Shown here: positions 58,087 through 64,000 of the stretch, in pieces
Layout of the letters: every line of letters begins with the position of its first letter
Position numbering within the stretch: the stretch's first letter is position 1
Source: Agrobacterium tumefaciens
Lineage (GTDB): Bacteria > Pseudomonadota > Alphaproteobacteria > Rhizobiales > Rhizobiaceae
Assembly: GCA_025559845.1 (NCBI GenBank)
Contig: CP048469.1
Location: 124,001-188,000 of the forward strand
Direction of reading: 5' to 3'
Length of the DNA stretch: 64,000 nt
Notes under the pieces: generated by a model
What the model saw: the letters and a program-made list of their open reading frames with translations, nothing else
The model's database searches: none
What the model was told of the DNA's origin: nothing
Program-made: the position numbers and the translations under genes

Positions 58087-60360
58087 TCAGGCGGCGACAA
58101 GTTGCCTTGCCATCGCCACTTCTACGGAATCGCCATCCGTGTTGAGGGCATCCAGACCGGACTCCGGCACGTCTCCTGACGTGCTCTGCGAGACGAGGAT
58201 CTTCTTGGCCATTAGCGACAGGCACGTCATTTGCGACGTGGCCGCATAGCCGAGATAGATGACCTTCACGGCCAGCTTCTGGCCGATCCGCCATGACCGG
58301 CGCGAGGCCTGCTGAAGCGTGTAAACGTTCCATCCCGACTGCATGAAAACAATCGTTGGGAACTCCAGCAGATCCAGGCCCGTCTTGACCAGTTCGGGAT
58401 TGGTCAGCAGCACATCAATGCCACGGTCGAGCTGCTCGGCGATCCAGTCTTCGCGTCGTGAGGTATCCACGCTTGCGCGCAGCACCGCGACCTTCAGGCC
58501 TTCCTGCTCCAGCAGAACCTTCAGCCTCGACGTGGTGTCCCGCGTCCCGGTGTAGACGGTATAGGCCAGGACCTTGCGGCCCTCGGCTTTCTCTGCCTTG
58601 CAGATGTCGATCAGTTCACGCTCTTTCGGCGTGATTTCCAGCTCGTTGAACTGCGACGGTGTGAACGCCAGCAATTCCCGCGTGCGGGGATGCGTGACCG
58701 TCTCGGGACGGAAGCACGTGTCTGGCCAGGCCAGAAGCACGTTGAGGACCACGCCAAGAAGCGTCGTATCCCGCTTGCGCAGGGCTTCCTTGAGAGCTGC
58801 CGTGAGGCGGCCGGCCAGGTCACGATAAGCGATGGCCTGATCGGCCTCCATCGCGACCTCACGAAACTCCTCCTCGTAGGGAGGAAGCACGTTGCCGCCA
58901 ATGTCCCTGAGTTTCAGGAACACGGTGAACGGCAGCACGCATCGCAGGATGCCCTTCGGCCCGAAGCCAGGCGCTTTGACGGTGCGCACCGTGATCTTGG
59001 TGCCCCTGGCCGTCTTGTGCGCCGTGCCGGTGCTTTCGGAATAGATGTCCTTCAAAACGCCGTGTTCGCGCATGAAGGCCATCGCCGCCGACGTCATGCT
59101 GCCAGTCCTGGAGGGCCGGTAGCCGTCTTCGATCATCCGCCCCGTCAGCGTCCGGAACAGCAGCGCGAACAAATCGTCCGCGTAGCCGCCCATCAGCGTG
59201 CCGGTCAGCAGCAGGGTCCTGCGAGCCTTGGCGGCAAGCACGCCCATCGCCTGTCCCTGTGCGGAACCCGACCCCTTGTACTCATGGCCTTCGTCACACA
59301 CGAGGAGATCGAAAAAGCCCTGCGGAAGATACCGTTTGATGAACTCACTGGCTTGATAGCCACCTTCACCAAAGCCAAATTCCATGGAGGCCATTGCACG
59401 TTCCATGCGCTGGGCCTGCCGGTCGGAGAAGACAAGATCACCGTTCTCATCCATCAGGTTGATGAACTCGAACAGGTTGTCGCCCAGGAGAGATACCAGG
59501 AACGACTCGCCGAACTTCTTCATCAGCCGCTGGGCCGTGGCCTCCCCGATGGTGGGAATACGCTTGAGCGCCTTGATCACTGCCGAGGACTGGTCGGTGG
59601 ATGAAAGAGACCGCGGGCGCATCAACGTCCACAGCGCGGATGCGCAATGGCTGCACTTGCGCCGCGACTCCTCGGCCTCGAGCTCGATCGTGTTGACCGG
59701 CTCGCCATCGAGATCGGTGATGACGTGACCGCAATGCGGGCATGCGCCGACGAAGCCGCCAGGCGTGCGGCGACGGGTGAACACGGGCTTCCAGTGGAAG
59801 CCCATGCGCATCCTGACCCTGCCAAGAACAAAGAACTCCTGGCCGGTGGCCGGTACGCCGAGTTGCTCGCGCAACTTCAGCAACTTGACCAGCGTGTCGG
59901 GGCCGTTGAGCACCCACACTTTTGCACCGGGGATGGTTTCGAGGATTTCCCGCCGCCACTTGTAGACCAGGTGCGGCGGCGACAGGACCAGCGTGCGGCG
60001 GTAGCCTTCGGCGTTGAGCACTGCGGCGACGGCAATTGCCATCAGCGTCTTGCCCGTTCCCATTTCCGCGTTGATGATTGCGGCACGTTCACCACGATCG
60101 ATCAGCAACTCGCTGACAGCGTGGATGACTTCGGCCTGCGCGGGGAACGGCTGCCGCTTGAGACGCGACAGAACCCCTTGCCGATGTGGGCGCGCTTCCC
60201 CGGTGTAGACCGGAGGATTGGCGCGGTTGAGGCTTTCCAGCAGTTCGTCACCGAATTCGGAAACGAAATCGTTGAGGCTGATGGTCAGAGGTGAGGACTC
60301 TGCTTCAGGCAAATCGCCCTGCACGGCAGAATCGGGGATGGTTTCAAGATCGAGGGACAT
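58087..60360 (-). CDS. SNF2/DEAD-type helicase with zinc-ribbon insertion
   Basis: 757 aa from the ATG at 60360 (MSLDLETIPDSAVQG). Superfamily 2 helicase: Walker A MGTGKT (GTGKT at 101-105), Walker B-like DEGH in VCDEGHEYKG (about 358), and the C-terminal helicase part with TNPELVKTGLDLLEFP and motif VI QASRRSWRIGQ. An insertion with CPHC and CSHC pairs (about 215-250) looks like a zinc ribbon. It is the large accessory helicase of the ICE's maintenance block. Its 3' end is duplicated in degraded form at 57052-57235. Confidence 0.9.
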   Translation of the reverse strand: MSLDLETIPDSAVQGDLPEAESSPLTISLNDFVSEFGDELLESLNRANPPVYTGEARPHRQGVLSRLKRQPFPAQAEVIHAVSELLIDRGERAAIINAEMGTGKTLMAIAVAAVLNAEGYRRTLVLSPPHLVYKWRREILETIPGAKVWVLNGPDTLVKLLKLREQLGVPATGQEFFVLGRVRMRMGFHWKPVFTRRRTPGGFVGACPHCGHVITDLDGEPVNTIELEAEESRRKCSHCASALWTLMRPRSLSSTDQSSAVIKALKRIPTIGEATAQRLMKKFGESFLVSLLGDNLFEFINLMDENGDLVFSDRQAQRMERAMASMEFGFGEGGYQASEFIKRYLPQGFFDLLVCDEGHEYKGSGSAQGQAMGVLAAKARRTLLLTGTLMGGYADDLFALLFRTLTGRMIEDGYRPSRTGSMTSAAMAFMREHGVLKDIYSESTGTAHKTARGTKITVRTVKAPGFGPKGILRCVLPFTVFLKLRDIGGNVLPPYEEEFREVAMEADQAIAYRDLAGRLTAALKEALRKRDTTLLGVVLNVLLAWPDTCFRPETVTHPRTRELLAFTPSQFNELEITPKERELIDICKAEKAEGRKVLAYTVYTGTRDTTSRLKVLLEQEGLKVAVLRASVDTSRREDWIAEQLDRGIDVLLTNPELVKTGLDLLEFPTIVFMQSGWNVYTLQQASRRSWRIGQKLAVKVIYLGYAATSQMTCLSLMAKKILVSQSTSGDVPESGLDALNTDGDSVEVAMARQLVAA

Positions 60361-60380
60361 GGTGATGCTCCAAAGAAAAC

Positions 60381-60420
60381 GGGGCATGCACCTCCCCCTG
60401 TGGGGCGATGGACATGCCCC
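60381..60420 (-). repeat. Intergenic stem-loop before the helicase gene
   Basis: GGGGCATG (60381-60388) pairs with CATGCCCC (60413-60420), with an inner CCCC/GGGG stem. It lies between the small gene at 60463 and the helicase start. Confidence 0.7.
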
Positions 60421-60462
60421 TGGGTGGGAAGATGAGAAGTGGCGGCAGCCGCCGGATGAAGA

Positions 60463-60774
60463 TCAGTATTCGTCGGGCAACAGCAGCGTGGTGACGCTGC
60501 GATCCCATTCGGTGATGATCCAGAGTTTCAGGTCAGGCTCGACCTGGTACGACGAAAACAGGCGGTCCTCGCCGGTGCGCAAGGCAGTATCATTGGACTG
60601 CCAGTCGCTGTCGTCGAGATCGCCCCAGTCGGCACCGAGATGGCGCGCGAGATAAGGACCTGGATTGAGCCGACCCTCGCGGACCAGTTCATCGACGCCG
60701 CAGGTCATGACCAGGTGCCCAGTCAGGAATCGCGGTTGCGGGACAACGCTAACGAAAAGTGCTTCGTGTGCCAT
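60463..60774 (-). CDS. Plasmid-related small protein, paralogue 1
   Basis: 103 aa, starting at 60774 (MAHEALFVSVVPQPRF). It shares with the next two genes upstream the pattern EGRLNPGPYLARHLGADWGDLDD, then WQSNDTALRTG, then a beta strand ending TEWDRSVTTLLLPDEY. Such proteins are common on plasmids and ICEs of proteobacteria and have no known function. No signal or membrane segment. A hairpin precedes it. Confidence 0.8.
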   Translation of the reverse strand: MAHEALFVSVVPQPRFLTGHLVMTCGVDELVREGRLNPGPYLARHLGADWGDLDDSDWQSNDTALRTGEDRLFSSYQVEPDLKLWIITEWDRSVTTLLLPDEY

Positions 60775-60798
60775 GGTGGTGACTCCATAAGAAATGAA

Positions 60799-60830
60799 GG
60801 GCCATGGCACCCGATCGGGGTGAATGGCCC
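60799..60830 (-). repeat. Intergenic stem-loop before paralogue 1
   Basis: GGGCCAT (60799-60805) pairs with ATGGCCC (60824-60830), enclosing CACCC/GGGTG. Confidence 0.7.
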
Positions 60831-60899
60831 CGTTGGGTGGATGATGCAGGCGACAGAGGTTACTGGGCTGCCGCGGTGAAGGAACGACGCATTGGTGCG

Positions 60900-61205
60900 T
60901 CAGGATTCGGAAGGCAGCATGACATGCGTTGCGCTGCGGTCTGCTTCGGTGAAGATGCGAATGGTGAGTTCGCGGGTGACGATGTAAAGCGAACCGAGAG
61001 GCTCACCGGACGTCAGGGCGGCATTGTTTTCCTGCCACCTGAGATCCGTCACATCGCCCCAGTCGCCACGGATGTGACGCTGGAAGTAAGGCATCGGATC
61101 GAGCCGGCCTTCCCGCATGAGACGGTCTACGCCTTCGCTGAAAATCAATGCGCCGATCGGAAACAGCAAACGGCGGCGATCACTGGACCTTTCGTTGGAT
61201 GTCAT
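60900..61205 (-). CDS. Plasmid-related small protein, paralogue 2
   Basis: 101 aa (MTSNERSSDRRRLLFPIGALIF). Same pattern: REGRLDPMPYFQRHIRGDWGDVTD, WQENNAALTSG, RIFTEADRSATHVMLPSES. It is more alike to paralogue 1 in the centre than at the ends. Preceded by a CAGGAG ribosome binding site and a stem-loop. Function unknown. Confidence 0.8.
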   Translation of the reverse strand: MTSNERSSDRRRLLFPIGALIFSEGVDRLMREGRLDPMPYFQRHIRGDWGDVTDLRWQENNAALTSGEPLGSLYIVTRELTIRIFTEADRSATHVMLPSES

Positions 61206-61229
61206 CGTTTTTCTCCTGATTGTTGAGCA

Positions 61230-61262
61230 GGGTCATGACACCCTGGCGGGGCAGCATGACCC
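61230..61262 (-). repeat. Intergenic stem-loop before paralogue 2
   Basis: GGGTCATG (61230-61237) pairs with CATGACCC (61255-61262), just upstream of the ribosome binding site. Confidence 0.7.
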
Positions 61263-61293
61263 CATTGGGTGAGAAAACTGACGATGTTGGTCG

Positions 61294-61620
61294 TCAGAGG
61301 GGCCCGTTTTCCTCGGGCAGTTGGATCACGGTCTGGCTGTGGTCCGCGTTGGTGGTCACCAGCAGGGACAGCCGCGGCGTCACCTGGTAGCGCGAAGTCA
61401 CTGCGCCTTCGGAGCGAAGAGCGGCATCGTTCGCGCGTCGTTCGGTGTCGTCGAGATCGCCCCAATCACCACGCAGGTGGCGATGCAGGAAACGATGGGG
61501 ATCAAGCAGCCCCGTGCTGTCCAGCCATTGCACCCTGGCGCTGAGCGTCAGGGCACCACTGGAGAACAGAGGAATGGAGGCCGGCGCGGTGCGCTGGCGT
61601 GGGAACAGTTTGAAGGACAT
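61294..61620 (-). CDS. Plasmid-related small protein, paralogue 3
   Basis: 108 aa from the ATG at 61620 (MSFKLFPRQRTAPASIP, CAGGAG upstream). Same pattern: STGLLDPHRFLHRHLRGDWGDLDD, RANDAALRSEG, TTNADHSQTVIQLPEENG. It is the most diverged of the three. Function unknown. Confidence 0.78.
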   Translation of the reverse strand: MSFKLFPRQRTAPASIPLFSSGALTLSARVQWLDSTGLLDPHRFLHRHLRGDWGDLDDTERRANDAALRSEGAVTSRYQVTPRLSLLVTTNADHSQTVIQLPEENGPL

Positions 61621-61654
61621 GGATTGCTCCTGTTGCGTTGATGAAAAGGCGAAG

Positions 61655-61676
61655 CCAGCACCTGACCAGGCGTTGG
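61655..61676 (-). repeat. Imperfect stem-loop before paralogue 3
   Basis: CCAGCACCTG (61655-61664) and CAGGCGTTGG (61667-61676) pair at eight of ten positions. Weakest member of the intergenic hairpin series. Confidence 0.45.
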
Positions 61677-61694
61677 TTTTCGGGGGATGAGGGA

Positions 61695-62801
61695 TCAGCG
61701 GATGGTCAGCACTTCTCCCCGAGTGGGGGAGCCGGGTGTCATGTCCCATGCGCGAATGACCGGCACGAACTTGTCTGTGAGGATGCGCGTTTCAGCGATC
61801 GAGCCGTCGTCGCGTTCGTTGTATTCGACCGCGGCGGACTTCTCTTTGTGGGTATCGCCTTTGACGACCATCACCTTGCCGGATCTGGAGTGCACGACAC
61901 CCGAAATCGCACCGGCTGCGAGCGCCAGGGCGAGATGCCAGTGAGACAAGGCACGGGCCGGCGGCCGCAACGATTGCTGCGAAGCGCCGAGGTGCGTATC
62001 GAGGGAAGGCCACAGCCCTTGCAGGCGATGAACTTCGGCCGCGAATTGCTCCGGCTCCATGGTGACCCGGTAGAACTGTTCCGGCTCGGCCTGTGTGGTC
62101 GGGACGGAATACGGGAGGAACGGCCATTCGGCTGGCAGCTCTTCCGCTTCGATATCGCCTGACCCGATCTGCAGCAGCCGGTTGCGGATGGCTTTGGCAT
62201 CGCTCGCCAGATCGCGCTGGCGTGAGCGAGTGCCGAAGATCACCACCTGCCTGAACTGCTGCTCGACCGCACGATAGATGCGCAGTCCGGTGAAATGGCG
62301 TGTCAGCCAGCCCACCATTTCGGCATCCAGCGTGTAGCTGGGAATGATGAAAACGAGCACGCCACCGTACTGCAACAGCGGCAGGACGCGCTGATAGAAC
62401 AGTTTCTCCAGCCTGGCGCGGCCCTGTCCCTGGTAGCCAATGTTGCCATCGGCATCCCTGGACAGATCCCCATAGGGGGGATTGAGCCACATCAGTCCGA
62501 AGCTCTGCCGGCTGATCAGCGTATCCATCAGGTCGCTGTGCAGGCAATGGTCGACAAGCCCTCGGGCATGTCTGGCGCGCTCTTCGTCGAACTCGACGGC
62601 ATAAGCTGACACCAGATCACGGCCAAGCGCATGCGCAGCTTCGGCGATGGCAACGCCTTCGCCCGCGCAAGGGTCGATGATGGCGACTTGACCAGCGGCC
62701 GGCGCCAGCGCGTTGAGCGCCCGTTCCAGCGTGGGTTCGTCTGTTGGGTAATACCCTGATTTCGCAAAATTGCGGGCAAGCCTGGGGAACATGAGAGCCA
62801 T
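61695..62801 (-). CDS. SAM-dependent methyltransferase (DUF6094-like)
   Basis: 368 aa from 62801 (MALMFPRLARNFAKSGYY, CAGGAG upstream). N-terminal Rossmann methyltransferase with motif I DPCAGEG at 43-49 and motif IV NPPY at 107-110, the pattern of N6-adenine and other base amine methyltransferases. The C-terminal 150 residues are unassigned. Found in ICE and plasmid maintenance blocks next to DUF932. It might protect element DNA from restriction or modify RNA or protein; there is no specificity domain visible. Confidence 0.86.
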   Translation of the reverse strand: MALMFPRLARNFAKSGYYPTDEPTLERALNALAPAAGQVAIIDPCAGEGVAIAEAAHALGRDLVSAYAVEFDEERARHARGLVDHCLHSDLMDTLISRQSFGLMWLNPPYGDLSRDADGNIGYQGQGRARLEKLFYQRVLPLLQYGGVLVFIIPSYTLDAEMVGWLTRHFTGLRIYRAVEQQFRQVVIFGTRSRQRDLASDAKAIRNRLLQIGSGDIEAEELPAEWPFLPYSVPTTQAEPEQFYRVTMEPEQFAAEVHRLQGLWPSLDTHLGASQQSLRPPARALSHWHLALALAAGAISGVVHSRSGKVMVVKGDTHKEKSAAVEYNERDDGSIAETRILTDKFVPVIRAWDMTPGSPTRGEVLTIR

Positions 62802-62834
62802 GTGAATCTCCTGATTCTGGTTGGGAAAATGAGG

Positions 62835-62855
62835 GGCATGCAGCTTGTGCATGCC
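62835..62855 (-). repeat. Intergenic stem-loop before the methyltransferase gene
   Basis: GGCATGCA (62835-62842) pairs with TGCATGCC (62848-62855) over a five-base loop. Confidence 0.75.
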
Positions 62856-62866
62856 TTTGCGAGACT

Positions 62867-63517
62867 TCAGGCGACGCGCCGTAAAGGCATGCCGGAAGCC
62901 AGTTCATGCGCCGTGGCGCTGAGGGTGCCGTTACGGATCAGATCGCCGAGTGCCCTGGTGAGCACAGGGACATCCAGTGCCAGGCGATGCCCTTCCAGCG
63001 GCCCGTAAGCCATGGGAAGACGTGCCAGCATGGATTGCTCCGTCAGGAGTTCCAGCACGATGTCGCGCCAGTGATCGAGCAGTGGCAATGGGCAGGTTTC
63101 CTGTACCAGGGTCCACAAGCGATCAAGCCGGTGGCCTGAGTCCCTGGGCAACAGCGTCAGCGCGCTGGCGTTAGCCTTGTCGGGCTTGACGCAGCGCTGG
63201 TCGAAGAGCCACAGGTTGACCATCGAGCCGAACAGCGTGCGGCGGAAAAGGCGCGTGGAGCGCTTCTCCAGCCTGTCGACGTTACCGACGAAAACCGGCA
63301 CGGAGCCGCCTGCGTCGGTGATGAGGTGGAATTGATCCAGACCATCGTCGTCACGACCCAGCGTGAGCCGGGCCAGAAACTGCTGAATGGCTGTATCTCG
63401 TGCCCATACGGACAGGAATATCAGGTTGCCGCCTTCGTCGCCGATGTAGCCGTCGGCCATCAGGTCGGGGCATTCGTCAATGCGAAGAAGCGGTTGCGAA
63501 GATGTTGTATCGGGCAT
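62867..63517 (-). CDS. Hypothetical ICE protein, 216 aa
   Basis: Starts at 63517 (MPDTTSSQPLLRIDECPDL, AAGGAC upstream). No known domain identified. The centre has FRRTLFGSMVNLWLFDQR and the C-terminal half is helical (LLDHWRDIVLELLTEQSMLARLP). Soluble. It lies between the DUF932 and methyltransferase genes in the usual maintenance block. Confidence 0.72.
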   Translation of the reverse strand: MPDTTSSQPLLRIDECPDLMADGYIGDEGGNLIFLSVWARDTAIQQFLARLTLGRDDDGLDQFHLITDAGGSVPVFVGNVDRLEKRSTRLFRRTLFGSMVNLWLFDQRCVKPDKANASALTLLPRDSGHRLDRLWTLVQETCPLPLLDHWRDIVLELLTEQSMLARLPMAYGPLEGHRLALDVPVLTRALGDLIRNGTLSATAHELASGMPLRRVA

Positions 63518-63537
63518 GGTCGTGTCCTTTGAAAGGT

Positions 63538-63578
63538 CCAGGGACAGCACCAGCCCGTGAGGCTGGTACAGCCCCTGG
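63538..63578 (-). repeat. Long intergenic stem-loop after the DUF932 gene
   Basis: The arms 63538-63555 and 63561-63578 match at 13 of 18 positions, with a five-base loop; the outer CCAGGG/CCCTGG and inner ACCAGCC/GGCTGGT stems are perfect. Confidence 0.75.
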
Positions 63579-63653
63579 GGGTGAGGAATGCTCCGTCAGG
63601 AGCGATGGGTGAAAGCCGCAGGCGTTGCCCGAAATGGGCGTAGTCCGCGAAGA

Positions 63654-64000
63654 TCAGCTTTTGAGTTGCCGCAGACCTTCGGCCAGCAGCCACAGCGCGC
63701 GATTGAGGCGGACGTTCTGATCGATGCCTTGCACAGCGCGCGTGCGTTGATGACGGCCAGTGGCAGTCCGACCGGACAAACCTCCTTTGACGAGGTTTTC
63801 CTGTACCCGGTTGAACACCGACCACAGATCCGGGCGATTGTCATCGAACCGGCGTGTCGCCAGAACCTGGCTTTCAGTGATCGGCAGCACCTTGCTTTCG
63901 CTGTCATATTTGAGCGTCAGGGCCGACCTTGCGAAGACTTCCGCCTCGCCATCATCGAGCGTGATCGCTCGCATGGCTTCGCGGGAGTCCTGCACCTGGT
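63654..64000 (-). CDS. DUF932 protein, C-terminal part, cut by the window edge
   Basis: The frame is open to the right edge; 115 codons are seen. The C-terminal end of the plasmid-associated DUF932 family is recognisable: ARSALTLKYDSES, DDNRPDLWSVFNRVQENLVKGG, GRHQRTRAVQGIDQNVRLNRALWLLAEGLRQL. Such proteins are frequent on plasmids and ICEs. Function unknown. It is upstream of, and in line with, the 63517-57298 genes. Confidence 0.85.
   Translation of the reverse strand, partial: QVQDSREAMRAITLDDGEAEVFARSALTLKYDSESKVLPITESQVLATRRFDDNRPDLWSVFNRVQENLVKGGLSGRTATGRHQRTRAVQGIDQNVRLNRALWLLAEGLRQLKS

Noticed and set aside
1..64000. CRISPR arrays, tRNA or rRNA genes, integrase, att sites
   Set aside because: I saw no regular spaced repeats, no tRNA cloverleaf with CCA-type end, and no recombinase gene; the ICE ends must lie outside the window.

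Overview
The window is the inside of a large integrative and conjugative element (ICE) of the PFGI-1/ICEclc class, with an MPF-G type IV secretion system. Its host is a high-GC proteobacterium. The gene families fit Xanthomonadaceae, Pseudomonas or Burkholderiales, and the sequence alone does not decide between them. No att site, integrase, tRNA or rRNA lies inside, so both ends of the element are outside the window.

The conjugation backbone runs on the minus strand, from right to left. It starts with a plasmid-like block at 57.3-64 kb: DUF932, a hypothetical protein, a methyltransferase, three paralogous small proteins, an SNF2-like helicase and another hypothetical. Next come PilL, an inner-membrane coiled-coil protein, TIGR03759, a lytic transglycosylase, TIGR03765, the coupling protein TraD and TIGR03747 (46.2-40.2 kb). 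Then come the RAQPRD, TIGR03758, 03745, 03750, 03746, 03749, 03752, 03751 and TraC-type ATPase genes (33.3-25.6 kb), followed by a DsbA-like oxidoreductase (22.2 kb), TIGR03757, 03756, 03755, a small membrane protein and the TraG-N protein (10.6-5.9 kb). The DUF3742 gene (plus strand) and the MobH relaxase TraI, cut by the left edge, close the series.

Cargo interrupts this backbone at four or five points. (1) 1.1-5.4 kb holds a structured non-coding region, a chemoreceptor and an AbiE toxin-antitoxin pair. (2) 10.8-22.2 kb holds an operon of ThrH phosphatase, LysE exporter and 2-oxoglutarate dioxygenase with a divergent LysR, a PAS chemoreceptor, a PAS/GAF/GGDEF/EAL protein, and a TetR-IbrA-GNAT-IbrB operon. 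A further MHYT-GGDEF-EAL gene sits at 23.5-25.6 kb, between the DsbA-like and TraC genes. (3) 33.7-40.2 kb holds HipBA, CsrA, an AEC transporter, an HMGL-family enzyme with its LysR, and an epoxide-hydrolase-like enzyme. (4) 46.4-57.2 kb holds a visibly less GC-rich oxidoreductase cluster (two different FAD oxidases, an acyl-CoA-dehydrogenase-fold flavoprotein, SDR, cupin, MFS exporter, GNAT, TetR, quinone oxidoreductase) beside a decayed intron-like stretch and a broken copy of the helicase gene's 3' end.

The cargo is unusual in its balance. There are no obvious antibiotic or metal resistance genes. Instead there are regulators of host behaviour (two chemoreceptors, two c-di-GMP enzymes, CsrA), small-molecule chemistry, and two stabilising toxin-antitoxin systems. 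The least explained items are the TetR-IbrA-GNAT-IbrB operon, the oxidoreductase cluster, the structured region upstream of traI, and the stem-loop found in each of the seven gaps of the right-hand gene block.
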